A stretch of 64,000 nt of DNA from Paucilactobacillus vaccinostercus DSM 20634 (GTDB lineage Bacteria; Bacillota; Bacilli; Lactobacillales; Lactobacillaceae). The stretch covers positions 1 through 64,000 of the forward strand of contig NZ_AYYY01000029.1 in NCBI RefSeq assembly GCF_001436295.1. Reading direction: 5' to 3'. Shown here in pieces: positions 55,027 through 63,604 of this stretch. A program made the position numbers and the translations under genes. The notes under the pieces are model-generated. The model was not told the origin of the DNA and made no database searches. It worked only from the letters and a program-made list of their open reading frames with translations. Position 1 is the first letter of the stretch. Each line of letters begins with the position of its first letter.

Positions 55027-55692
55027 ATGAACCGTCAATTACTTAAGCGTGAATCAAAGACCTTATTGCACCAGCACTATTCATTTTTCTTTATTCTTTT
55101 TATTCCCATCTTCTTGCTGACCCTGTTCACCGGCGTCATGAATTTACCCTGGTGGAACACCCCCACCGATGTCTGGAACAGCACCGACACTGGTAGTTTG
55201 TTACTCAACCTACTCCTGTCCCTAGTTTCGGTCGGCGTTAATTTTGTCCTCATTGATCTTTTTCGGGATCAGGCCACTGCGACCCAGCCCCTCAAAAAAT
55301 CGATGACTATTTTCACCAATGCCCACTATGTATTGGGAGTAATCGTGATTGGCATTATTCAGTTCATTTTCATTGTTTTGTGGATGATCTTACTCATTAT
55401 CCCTGGGATCGTGAAATCCATTGCCTACTCACAGGCCTACTATATTTACCGCGATGCCCTAGATCATGGGCATGGGATCTCATATCTCGATGCCATCACC
55501 CAGAGTCGTTACCTGATGAACGGACATAAAATGGACTACTTTATTCTCAGTCTGAGTTTCATCGGGTGGATGCTACTCGTTATCATTACGTGCGGGATCG
55601 CACTTCTCTACGTGCAACCCTACTTCAGTCTCACATTTGCTAATTTCTACTGCACCTTACGGGACCAAGAAGCACAACCAAGTCATGCGTAA
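55027..55692 (+). CDS. DUF975-family membrane protein
   Basis: The 221-residue protein has four to five hydrophobic segments. YYIYRDALDHGHGISYLDAITQSRYLMNGHKMDYFIL matches the DUF975 core; only its key blocks YSQAYYIYRDA and MNGHKMDYF are cited. The role is unknown. AAAGGAGGG precedes the ATG. A longer member of the family lies at 2905-3882. Single-gene unit. Confidence 0.82.
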   Translation: MNRQLLKRESKTLLHQHYSFFFILFIPIFLLTLFTGVMNLPWWNTPTDVWNSTDTGSLLLNLLLSLVSVGVNFVLIDLFRDQATATQPLKKSMTIFTNAHYVLGVIVIGIIQFIFIVLWMILLIIPGIVKSIAYSQAYYIYRDALDHGHGISYLDAITQSRYLMNGHKMDYFILSLSFIGWMLLVIITCGIALLYVQPYFSLTFANFYCTLRDQEAQPSHA

Positions 55693-55765
55693 AATGAGAA
55701 TTTCACAGAAAATCCTCAGATCACACTACTTGAACCGGTGAAACGCACGTAGTACGCTAAATCTG

Positions 55766-55825
55766 GTCATGGGATATTCCTTTCTAATATCAGTGTTACA
55801 ACACTGTATCGCCACCCATGACCAA
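55766..55825. repeat. Nested dyads upstream of the two-component genes
   Basis: GGTCATGGG (55766-55774) and CCCATGACC (55816-55824) form outer arms. Between them CAGTGTT-AC-AACACTG (55792-55807) is a perfect palindrome. The region lies 60-100 bp before the response regulator gene and may be its operator or a hairpin. Confidence 0.5.
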
Positions 55826-55866
55826 CTTACATAGAAGTCAAACTAACGATGGGAGTTCCAAAACAA

Positions 55867-56565
55867 ATGACAAACACAGTATTACTCGTGGAAGATGAAC
55901 GTGGCTTGGTTGATTCACTCACCACTGAATTTCAGTTTGAAGACTATCAGGTCATTTCTGCCTTTGATGGTGAAAGTGCGGTCACTACCTTTCTGAGTCA
56001 CCTGCCCGATATCGACCTCGTAGTACTGGACTGGATGCTCCCAAAACTCGATGGACTCGGGGTCTTACGCCGAATTCGTAAGGAAAGTGATGTCCCCGTC
56101 ATCATGCTCACTGCTCGTGATTACACGGGTGATAAAGTCGCGGGACTATTAGGCGGAGCCGATGATTATGTCACCAAACCGTTTGACACCGAAGAACTAC
56201 TCGCCCGCATGCAGGTCGTTTTACGACGGCCGCGAATGGGGACTGGGACACCGGAAAACGGTCTTTATCGCCTTGATGATCTGACCCTCGACGCGACTAA
56301 ACGCCAAGTTATCCGTGGCTCACACAACATTCAGCTCACTCAGCGAGAGTTCAATCTCCTTCACGAAATGTTCAAGGAAGTCGGCAAAACCTTCACCCGT
56401 GACGAGCTACTCAACCTCGTGTGGGGCGTCGATTTCGAAGGACAACCCAACGTGGTCGATGTCTATATCCGCTATTTGCGCAATAAAATCGATAAATTTG
56501 ACGGCAAGCCTAAGCTCATCCACACTACGCGGGGTGTTGGGTACTCCTTGTCGCTGAATCAGTAA
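55867..56565 (+). CDS. OmpR-family response regulator
   Basis: The 232-residue protein has a receiver domain with acidic DE pair near residue 9, the phospho-acceptor aspartate in VVLDWMLP near 53 and K in VTKPFD near 103, then a winged helix DNA-binding domain (about 135-230). The start MTNTVLL follows GGGAG. It is followed by its sensor kinase 11 bp downstream. The signal and target genes are unknown. Confidence 0.93.
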   Translation: MTNTVLLVEDERGLVDSLTTEFQFEDYQVISAFDGESAVTTFLSHLPDIDLVVLDWMLPKLDGLGVLRRIRKESDVPVIMLTARDYTGDKVAGLLGGADDYVTKPFDTEELLARMQVVLRRPRMGTGTPENGLYRLDDLTLDATKRQVIRGSHNIQLTQREFNLLHEMFKEVGKTFTRDELLNLVWGVDFEGQPNVVDVYIRYLRNKIDKFDGKPKLIHTTRGVGYSLSLNQ

Positions 56566-56576
56566 GGAAATTGCCC

Positions 56577-57947
56577 ATGAACAAAAAAACCAGCCTATCC
56601 CAAAACAGTTCGTCCATCATGCTCCGGAGTTTTACCGCGCTCATTATCGTCATTATGCTCATCTCCAGTTTGGCGACCGTTGTCGCAGTGGGCCACCAGT
56701 TATTGGAACTTAGCCAAACCAACACCACCCATATCATTACAAGCCTAAAAAAAACGGTGATCGATGGAGATGACGATTGGGAGAATTGGCGTAACAATAG
56801 CACCATGGATACCAGCACCAGCTACGTTCACGTGACCAACATGCGTCGCGATGCAAAGGTTAAAAACTACTACTCGCCGGATACGGACGACCTATTAGAA
56901 TCCAAGATTCGTAAAATTCCGTTCATTGATCACCTCTACTATAGTAATCGCGACGGCTTCGTCTACTACGCGTCCGGCCATGCACGGGGAATCAAGTATC
57001 AACTCTGGACTAAATTAGGCAGCCAGTTAGAAATTCTCGAACATGTGATTATCGTGACCGTCATTATTCTGGTCATCACCCTGCTGATTAGTCCGCTCTA
57101 CATTCGCTCGATTGCCAACCGCTTGACCGAGGCCCTAGAGCGTCTTACCGATCAGGTTCACAAAATCTCTTCACAGGTGAACGAGCACGGTATTAAAAAC
57201 GAAATTCAACTATCCGTACCGACAAAACCCACCGAGGTCACGAACCTCACTACCAGCTTTAATAGCTTACTTCAACAGCTCTACGATCAAACTGAAAAGG
57301 AAAAGCTCTTCGTTTCAAACGCCGCCCATGAACTTCGGACCCCCATCGCCACGATTCGCAGCCATGCCCAACTCATTAAACGGCGCGGTGATGCGCATCC
57401 CGAAATTGTTCCGCATTCGATTGACTATATTGATGACGAATCACATCAGATGCAGGCCCTCGTTGAAAACCTCTTGGCCCTATCGCGGGCCGATCGCCTC
57501 ACCTATGATCAGCAACCGTTTGATTTGAGTGCCGCCTTACAGACCCTCGCTCAAAAAATGACGCCCGTTCTGCAACAATCTCTCATCACTCAGATTCCGG
57601 CGGGCATAACGGTTACCGCCCATGCGCCAAGCATTGAAAAAATTATTACTAACTTTTTGAGTAACGCTGGGAAATATTCACCCGTAACTAGTACCATCAC
57701 GCTCACCTTACAACGTACGGATCAGGGGACGCAGGTTGCCGTCACGGATCAGGGTCCGGGAATCAGTGCCGAAGATCAAGCCCATATTTTCGAACGTTTC
57801 TATCGGGGCAGTGATACCCGCGGAACGATTCCGGGAACTGGGTTAGGAATGGCCATCGCTAAACAACTCGCGGACGCTAACCAGTGTACAATCACGATTG
57901 AAAATCAACACCCCACCGGTACCAAATTCATCCTCACGTTTCATTAA
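56577..57947 (+). CDS. Sensor histidine kinase
   Basis: The 456-residue kinase has membrane segments at about 17-42 and 158-180 with an outer sensor region between them, a HAMP-like linker, then HisKA with the phospho-acceptor in NAAHELRTP near 248 and an ATPase domain with TNFLSNAGKYS and DQGPGIS. AAGGAAA precedes the ATG giving MNKKTSL. It works with the response regulator just upstream. Confidence 0.93.
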   Translation: MNKKTSLSQNSSSIMLRSFTALIIVIMLISSLATVVAVGHQLLELSQTNTTHIITSLKKTVIDGDDDWENWRNNSTMDTSTSYVHVTNMRRDAKVKNYYSPDTDDLLESKIRKIPFIDHLYYSNRDGFVYYASGHARGIKYQLWTKLGSQLEILEHVIIVTVIILVITLLISPLYIRSIANRLTEALERLTDQVHKISSQVNEHGIKNEIQLSVPTKPTEVTNLTTSFNSLLQQLYDQTEKEKLFVSNAAHELRTPIATIRSHAQLIKRRGDAHPEIVPHSIDYIDDESHQMQALVENLLALSRADRLTYDQQPFDLSAALQTLAQKMTPVLQQSLITQIPAGITVTAHAPSIEKIITNFLSNAGKYSPVTSTITLTLQRTDQGTQVAVTDQGPGISAEDQAHIFERFYRGSDTRGTIPGTGLGMAIAKQLADANQCTITIENQHPTGTKFILTFH

Positions 57948-57950
57948 AAC

Positions 57951-57996
57951 AGGTCCCACAGGTACGTCAATAATGGCGGTCCTGTGGGACCTTTTA
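57951..57996. terminator. Bidirectional terminator
   Basis: AGGTCCCACAGG/CCTGTGGGACCT arms (57951-57962 with 57981-57992) with T-rich ends separate the convergent kinase and LysR genes. Confidence 0.85.
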
Positions 57997-58935
57997 ATGA
58001 TAAAACTGTTGGGCAACCGCAATAAATTTCTGCAGACGTTGGGACTGGTAGTCCTGCTTGTAATACGACGCTGCCACGTAGCGGGGTTGTTCCACACTTT
58101 CAATTCGATAAAAATGCATGCCCGTAACCGGTGTACTATGCTTGATCAACGTATCCGTTACAAAGGCCGCACCCCAGTTTCGGCGGGCAAACTCGTAGGC
58201 GCTAATTTGTTGATTCACGATCATGGCGGTGGTTGGTTTAAAATTGGCCGCCGTAAATAATGGTGCTGTCCGCTGTGCAATTTCATTGGATGGCGTCATC
58301 AGTACAAACGGTAGCTGCGCAAACGTTGCTAGGGCAACTCTTTGTGGCGCCTGAATGTGCTGATCGGCGAGAATATCAGCGTACTGATAGCCCTTGGTCA
58401 ATATGGTGACGTCTGTAATGAGATGATCCGGTACTGCCAACAAAACGTGATTTTCAAAAAGTTTCACGCTGTTGATCTGCGGATTCAGCACCAAATCCGT
58501 ATCAACCGCCAAATCAATTTGGCGATCTCGTAATAGTCGTGGCAGGTCTGGAAACGGGGCTTCTAGTACGGTAAGTTGCACATTCGGAAACTGTTCATGA
58601 AACCGACGAAGCAGTGGCGGTAATAAATAAGTCACCGAAATGAACGCGCCACCAATTGTCAGATTGCCAGTGAGGCGGTGCTCCAAATGAGTTAAGTCAT
58701 CCGTTAACGATTCTTCGAGGGCCACCACCTGACGAGCTTTAGCCACGTATAATTCTCCCGCCGTCGTCAGTGCAAGCGGTGTTTGTCCCCGGTCAAAGAG
58801 CGGTTGACCAATTTGAGTTTCCAATTTTTTAACTGCAATGCTCAGCGCGGGTTGGGAAATATGGAGCTGCTTAGCCGCCTGAGAAAACGTCCCTTGTGCC
58901 ACAATCGTTAGAATATAATCACTGATATTAAACAT
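57994..58935 (-). CDS. LysR-family transcriptional regulator
   Basis: The 313-residue protein has an N-terminal winged helix-turn-helix (about 1-60; SQAAKQLHISQPALSIAVKKLE is the recognition region) and a LysR effector-binding domain from about residue 90. It is divergent from the TauE/SafE exporter gene, its likely target. GGAGG precedes MFNISDY. The effector is unknown. Confidence 0.9.
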   Translation of the reverse strand: MFNISDYILTIVAQGTFSQAAKQLHISQPALSIAVKKLETQIGQPLFDRGQTPLALTTAGELYVAKARQVVALEESLTDDLTHLEHRLTGNLTIGGAFISVTYLLPPLLRRFHEQFPNVQLTVLEAPFPDLPRLLRDRQIDLAVDTDLVLNPQINSVKLFENHVLLAVPDHLITDVTILTKGYQYADILADQHIQAPQRVALATFAQLPFVLMTPSNEIAQRTAPLFTAANFKPTTAMIVNQQISAYEFARRNWGAAFVTDTLIKHSTPVTGMHFYRIESVEQPRYVAASYYKQDYQSQRLQKFIAVAQQFYH

Positions 58936-59042
58936 GGCATCCTCCATAAATAATATTTATAGCTTGAATATATTATATATCTTATCTTTTATACTGCCGG
59001 CGTGCTACTCTAAGTTTATGTTATTTGAGAGGAGTACGACCT

Positions 59043-59807
59043 TTGATTAGTTTAACGACCTTTTTAATTGTTTGTCCCTTAGTCTTTCTAGGCGGCTTTG
59101 TGGATTCTATCGCCGGGGGCGGCGGTCTCATTTCATTGCCCGCCTACATTATGACGGGCATGCCAATTCATTTTTGTATCGGTACCAACAAACTGTCCTC
59201 CGCCATGGGAACGACGGTGTCCACCCTCCAGTTTGCACGTAGTGGCTACATGAAACTCAAACTTTCGCTCGTTGCCATTGCGTCCGCCCTCGTTGGTTCG
59301 ACCATCGGTGCAAAATTAGCGCTCCACATTTCCGATAGTTACTTTCGCATTATCTTACTCATTATTTTACCGCTCACCGCCATTTACCTCCTATTCAAGA
59401 AAAACGCGTTGAGTGCCGGTGGGTTACTTACCGATCAGTTGGCCCCTCGTCAGCTCGGACTCACACTCATTATCGCGGTTTTCCTAGGAATTTACGATGG
59501 CTTCTACGGTCCCGGAACCGGGACGTTCCTGCTGCTTTGCCTAACCGGGCTGGCTAAACTGCCCATGAACCTCGCGGCTGGTACCACCAAGGTGATCAAT
59601 CTGACAACGAACATCACGAGTCTCACCGTCTTTTTATTCAGTGGTAAAGTCGTCCTTCTCTTGGGTGCCGTAGCCGGCATTTTTGGAATTGCAGGTAACT
59701 TTTTAGGCGCTCGCTACTTTAAACGCGGTGGTTCAAGTGTTGCTAAACCACTGATTTTGATCGTTCTGGTCATCTTCTTTATTAAATTAATTCATGATTT
59801 TTTGTAA
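59043..59807 (+). CDS. TauE/SafE-family sulfite/organosulfonate exporter
   Basis: The 254-residue protein has seven to eight hydrophobic segments and the TauE opening GGFVDSIAGGGGLISLPA near residue 18, plus a second similar loop GFYGPGTGTF. Members move sulfite, sulfonates or related anions. The start is a TTG eight bases after GAGAGGAG; no ATG fits. It is divergent from a LysR regulator. Confidence 0.87.
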   Translation: MISLTTFLIVCPLVFLGGFVDSIAGGGGLISLPAYIMTGMPIHFCIGTNKLSSAMGTTVSTLQFARSGYMKLKLSLVAIASALVGSTIGAKLALHISDSYFRIILLIILPLTAIYLLFKKNALSAGGLLTDQLAPRQLGLTLIIAVFLGIYDGFYGPGTGTFLLLCLTGLAKLPMNLAAGTTKVINLTTNITSLTVFLFSGKVVLLLGAVAGIFGIAGNFLGARYFKRGGSSVAKPLILIVLVIFFIKLIHDFL

Positions 59808-59884
59808 ATTAACAGAGGGCCCCACTACATGAGTGAGGTCCTCTAAGAGAATATTTGGATTAGGATATAATCCGCATACCGATT

Positions 59885-59925
59885 ACGTTGTCTGATTTCA
59901 TCAAGATCAGACAACGTTTATTTTA
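59885..59925 (+). terminator. Terminator downstream of the TauE gene
   Basis: A 12-bp perfect stem (59885-59896 with 59906-59917) is followed by TTATTTTAT. A weaker hairpin lies at 59813-59843. The stretch 59808-60006 holds no gene. Confidence 0.75.
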
Positions 59926-60006
59926 TCACAATTTTATAATTCCAAATATATAAAATTCGACTATTACAACTTACTAACCGTGTCATCGCCCTGACTCTTC
60001 CGATGA

Positions 60007-60630
60007 CTAGTTCTGTACCCGATACCGCAACAGTGTCTTACGCTTAGCTTCTTCGACACGCCTAAAATCAGACAGATAGATTTCCCTATGCCAATACTGA
60101 TCGACAACCGGAATACGCCTTAAGTTATTTTCAGTTAAATACGCATCCATTTTGGCAAAAGTCTCCCCCTCCGTATCAAAACTTCCCACGTGCAGTGCCT
60201 GTACAGCCGTTGTTTCGGGGAATTGTTCAAACGTGACGTTGACTAACTCTGCTAATCCTTTTTTCTTGGTCGCCGTAGCCACTGCCGCCTCAAATAGTGC
60301 TGACGTTACCTGAGCCGGTTGACGAATCATTAACCGGTATGCCAATGCAGCTTTATTCAAATTTGCTCCTCGTGATCCGTCGGTAGTCGTCCACACCCCT
60401 TCCAACGGATAAACGGTATACACGTATGGTTCACCAGCCGCACCGCCTTTGAGTGCAAATCTCAAAGCGTAAGCTACTGAGTATAGCGCCGTGATATTAG
60501 CAGAAAACGCCGGTTGATTAGGATCTCCAACACCCGTTAATGCAATATAGTTAGTGGCCGGAACCGTCACCTGTTCAACCCCTTTTGGAAAGTACAATTT
60601 TTTATCCGTCTTGCGCCATGATTCTGTCAT
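60007..60630 (-). CDS. GyrI-like small-molecule-binding protein
   Basis: The 207-residue protein resembles GyrI-like/SOUL-type small-molecule binders: WRKTDKKLYFP near the start, VPATNYIALTGVGDPN near 22, and the YPLEGVW and REIYLSDFRR blocks. Such domains bind lipophilic compounds and often partner with regulators. GAGGGG precedes the start. It is 13 bp downstream of a tetR gene on the same strand, so both are probably in one operon. Confidence 0.82.
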   Translation of the reverse strand: MTESWRKTDKKLYFPKGVEQVTVPATNYIALTGVGDPNQPAFSANITALYSVAYALRFALKGGAAGEPYVYTVYPLEGVWTTTDGSRGANLNKAALAYRLMIRQPAQVTSALFEAAVATATKKKGLAELVNVTFEQFPETTAVQALHVGSFDTEGETFAKMDAYLTENNLRRIPVVDQYWHREIYLSDFRRVEEAKRKTLLRYRVQN

Positions 60631-60643
60631 TTAGAAATACCCC

Positions 60644-61195
60644 TCATCTCTGTTTTAGTGCCAACTCAGTCGTATCCTGAAGCGTCTTAATTAATTTATG
60701 GAGATTCGCCAATGGTTCCCTTTGACCAGATAACATCCATTCACGCCAGATGCCATAAACACCATTGGTCATGAACACACTCCAATATCGCTGCTTAACT
60801 GGATCCAAACCAGTCCAATTTTCATAGTAATGACTCATATTTTCAGTGAATAAATCGCGTATTAAGTACTCATAGTTACGTTGCGTGGATAATCGTAATT
60901 GCGCTGCAAACTCATCGAAAAACGTCTGCATATCTTGTAATTTTATGGTGGCCGATTTTTGAAAAATAACATTATCAAACATTCGACTCAATTTAGGTGC
61001 GAAATACTGTCGTATAATGTCTTCTAATCCTTGATAATTCCGGTAAAAGGCCATCCGACTCACGCCGGCGCGTGTAACCAATTCTGTCACCTTAATCTCC
61101 TCCAGAGACTTTTTCTCCAACAATTGAAATAACGCTTCCGTAAGATAATCTTGTGAATCCTTTTGGATCAGTTGCGCATGTTTAGTAGCTGCCAT
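60644..61195 (-). CDS. TetR-family transcriptional regulator
   Basis: The 183-residue protein has the TetR DNA-binding domain in the first 55 residues (VTELVTRAGVSRMAFYRNYQG) and a helical effector domain. GAAGG lies upstream of the ATG. It is divergent from an SDR gene; an operator-like dyad in the shared 115-bp gap suggests control of both sides. Confidence 0.9.
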   Translation of the reverse strand: MAATKHAQLIQKDSQDYLTEALFQLLEKKSLEEIKVTELVTRAGVSRMAFYRNYQGLEDIIRQYFAPKLSRMFDNVIFQKSATIKLQDMQTFFDEFAAQLRLSTQRNYEYLIRDLFTENMSHYYENWTGLDPVKQRYWSVFMTNGVYGIWREWMLSGQREPLANLHKLIKTLQDTTELALKQR

Positions 61196-61234
61196 TACAC
61201 CTTCTCCATTCTGTCACAGATGCCCTGATAACGC

Positions 61235-61282
61235 TTGTGACGAGCTTACAGGCAGTGTACATTATTGTCACTGACGTTACAA
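61235..61282 (+). promoter_or_regulatory. SDR promoter with TetR-type dyad
   Basis: TTGTGA (61235-61240) and TACATT (61258-61263) are 17 bp apart. An imperfect dyad TTGTCAC-N4-GTTACAA (61265-61282) covers the predicted transcription start, where a repressor would block transcription. Confidence 0.55.
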
Positions 61283-61310
61283 CTATCTCAAGCAAAAGAA
61301 GGAGAACAAA

Positions 61311-62351
61311 ATGTCCAAAAAATTAGTTGTTGTTACCGGTGGTTCAGGATTTATTGCCAGTCATATTATTGCTCAGTTACTCCAAGCAGGCTATGCTGTC
61401 CGGACAACCGTTCGCGATGTTGAAAAAAAACGTCCTTTGATCGAGTCAATGTTACATCAAGCTGGCATTCAAAATTTAACCGATCTAAGTTTCGTGGCGG
61501 CGGATCTCACTAATGAAGCTCATTGGGATGCTGCCATTTCGGGTGCCACCTATGTCATTCACCCGGCTTCACCAACACCGACGTTAAATTTTAAGAACGA
61601 GTCTGAAATGATCGATCCAGCTATACAAGGTGTCTTGTATGTACTGCGTGCTGCCAGTCGTCACGATGTTAAGCGTGTCGTATTGACCTCCGCCTACGGT
61701 GCCATTTTTGCAGGTCATCAGCACCAGAAAACGCCCTTCACCGAAGAAGTCTGGTCCGACCTCACCCAGCCCGGTGTTCACGCCTATCAAAAATCAAAAA
61801 CACTCTCGGAACGTGCCGCTTGGGAGTTCATCGCCAATGATAGTTCCAAATTAGAACTCGCGACTGTTAATCCCGTCGCCGTTATGGGACCGGTACTAGC
61901 AAATGACTATTCCCATTCAAATATTCAAATTCAGGAAATGATGACTGGCCAAACACCCCTAGTACCTAAAGTTGATTCTGGTTATGTTGACGTCCGCGAT
62001 GTTGCTAGCTTACATCTACTCGCAATGACACGCCCAGAGGCTGCTGGTCAACGCTTTCTTGCGACCACTGGTGAAACACTCTCAATGCTGGAAGTAGCCA
62101 ATATATTACGAACTGCATTTCCCACCTTTTCTAAAAAACTACCCAAACACGAGATTCCGACGCCAGCCTTAAAACTCGCCGCCAAAACAAATCCCATGCT
62201 CAAAATGGTAGCCTCAGTCGCAGGCACCTATGCTGCAACTTCAAATGATAAAGCCGTTCAGTTACTAGGATGGCATCCTCGATCAGCTAAAGAAGCCATC
62301 ATTGCCACAGCACAATCGATGATCGATTTAGGAATCATCACCGTGAAATAA
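61311..62351 (+). CDS. NAD(P)-dependent extended SDR (dihydroflavonol-4-reductase-like)
   Basis: The 346-residue protein has the cofactor motif TGGSGFIASH near residue 9, the catalytic YQKSK near 165, and HPASPTP near residue 85. It belongs to the epimerase/aldehyde-reductase group that reduces aldehydes or ketones. GAAGGAG precedes the start. It is divergent from tetR and is followed by an amidotransferase gene 84 bp away. Confidence 0.88.
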   Translation: MSKKLVVVTGGSGFIASHIIAQLLQAGYAVRTTVRDVEKKRPLIESMLHQAGIQNLTDLSFVAADLTNEAHWDAAISGATYVIHPASPTPTLNFKNESEMIDPAIQGVLYVLRAASRHDVKRVVLTSAYGAIFAGHQHQKTPFTEEVWSDLTQPGVHAYQKSKTLSERAAWEFIANDSSKLELATVNPVAVMGPVLANDYSHSNIQIQEMMTGQTPLVPKVDSGYVDVRDVASLHLLAMTRPEAAGQRFLATTGETLSMLEVANILRTAFPTFSKKLPKHEIPTPALKLAAKTNPMLKMVASVAGTYAATSNDKAVQLLGWHPRSAKEAIIATAQSMIDLGIITVK

Positions 62352-62435
62352 CGTCCCAACGGTGCTAAAATAAACCTATCTTAGGTACTTGCAGGCGATA
62401 CTTAGAACAACATTGCCGTTGATGGAAAGGCGAAT

Positions 62436-63101
62436 ATGCGCATAAGTATCCTGCAACATACCCCGAATGAAGGCCCTGGAGCAATCTACACCTGGGCACA
62501 CGAACACGGACACGAAATTACCATTTATCATCCGTATCAATTTGGTATCTTACCTGAAGCTGATAGTGTCGATATGTTAATCTTACTAGGTGGTCCAATG
62601 AGCCCCAATGATGACCTAGCTTGGATTACTGCAGAACGAGTCCTAATTCAAACTATGCTTAATATGGATAAACCGATGTTTGGTGTCTGCTACGGTGCAC
62701 AACAAATTACCAAGACGCTTGGATATCCCGTTACTAAAGCGGCAGCTAAAGAAGTGGGCTGGGCACCTGTCTATCGCCAAAGTACTATCATTCCCGATTT
62801 ACCAAAACAACTCACGGCTTTACACTGGCACGAAGAGCAATTTGCTATCCCAGATGAAGATCACTGGCTGTTTTCCAGCGATCTAGTACGCAACCAAGGG
62901 TTTGTCATGAATCATCGTGTTATTGGCTTGCAATTTCATCTCGAACCACTACCAGATGACGTGCGCACCATTGTCGCTAATGATGCGCAATACACGCAAG
63001 AAAATAAGTTGCACCAAACACCACAGCAAATTTTGGCATACCGTGTGCCATCCGAAAATCAGATAGTAATAAATCGGCTGTTAGACTACATTACAGAATA
63101 A
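62436..63101 (+). CDS. Class I glutamine amidotransferase-like protein
   Basis: The 221-residue GATase1 protein has GGPMSPNDD near residue 52, nucleophile C85 in GVCYGAQQ, and the histidine in GLQFHLEP near 170. The blocks and spacing match the protein at 19561-20238, so the two are paralogues. The physiological acceptor is unknown. GGAAAGG lies upstream. It lies just downstream of the SDR gene and may be cotranscribed with it. Confidence 0.85.
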   Translation: MRISILQHTPNEGPGAIYTWAHEHGHEITIYHPYQFGILPEADSVDMLILLGGPMSPNDDLAWITAERVLIQTMLNMDKPMFGVCYGAQQITKTLGYPVTKAAAKEVGWAPVYRQSTIIPDLPKQLTALHWHEEQFAIPDEDHWLFSSDLVRNQGFVMNHRVIGLQFHLEPLPDDVRTIVANDAQYTQENKLHQTPQQILAYRVPSENQIVINRLLDYITE

Positions 63102-63105
63102 TAGG

Positions 63106-63145
63106 AATCCCGCAACTCAGTGATCACTGAATTGCGGGATTTTTA
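63106..63145 (+). terminator. Terminator
   Basis: A near-perfect 36-bp palindrome (63106-63141, one mismatched pair) is followed by TTTTT. Confidence 0.85.
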
Positions 63146-63173
63146 CGTGCTATTTCTCACATCAAAAATAATT

Positions 63174-63591
63174 TCATGACCATTTAATTTTATTGGTGGG
63201 ACACAATTGTACGTTTCGTATTTGACTCAAATCCCATTCATGTATCCGATTATGATCTACTTGAATAAGAACTCGGATGCGCTCTAATTGCTTTACGTAC
63301 CCTGTCACACTAGCTATCGTTTCGCCCTGCTGTAACTCACTCAACTGAATATGCACCTGATATTGATACTCAAGTGCTCTAAAAAGAAGCGCTTCTATTT
63401 CTTGATTAGTTTGCTGCGGTTTGACTATCTCCGTAGTGGCCTTCTTTTGATCCTTCTTGATAGAGCTAGTGTGATCACTTAAAAAAACCTTGCCATTTCA
63501 GCATTCCTCGTTCTTCATAATCATTCTTGAAAAACTGTTGCGCGACACGATCATCCTTCATTTGGTCAATTGGTCCATATTTGTGTTTCAT
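63174..63591 (-). pseudogene. YolD-like protein, frameshifted at a T7 tract
   Basis: The start MKHKYGPIDQMKDDR (ribosome binding site GAGGTG) and the segment RGMLKWQGFF match YolD-like proteins that accompany UvrX. The frame stops right after a run of seven T (plus strand A7 at 63481-63487). In the next frame, LSDHTSSIKKDQ continues to an end at 63174 with the C-terminal GYVKQLERIRVLIQ region. One base less in the run would restore a full gene of about 138 residues. It may be a pseudogene, a phase-variable gene, a programmed frameshift or a sequencing error. It follows uvrX by 13 bp. Confidence 0.75.
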
Positions 63592-63604
63592 TACGTTCAC
63601 CTCA

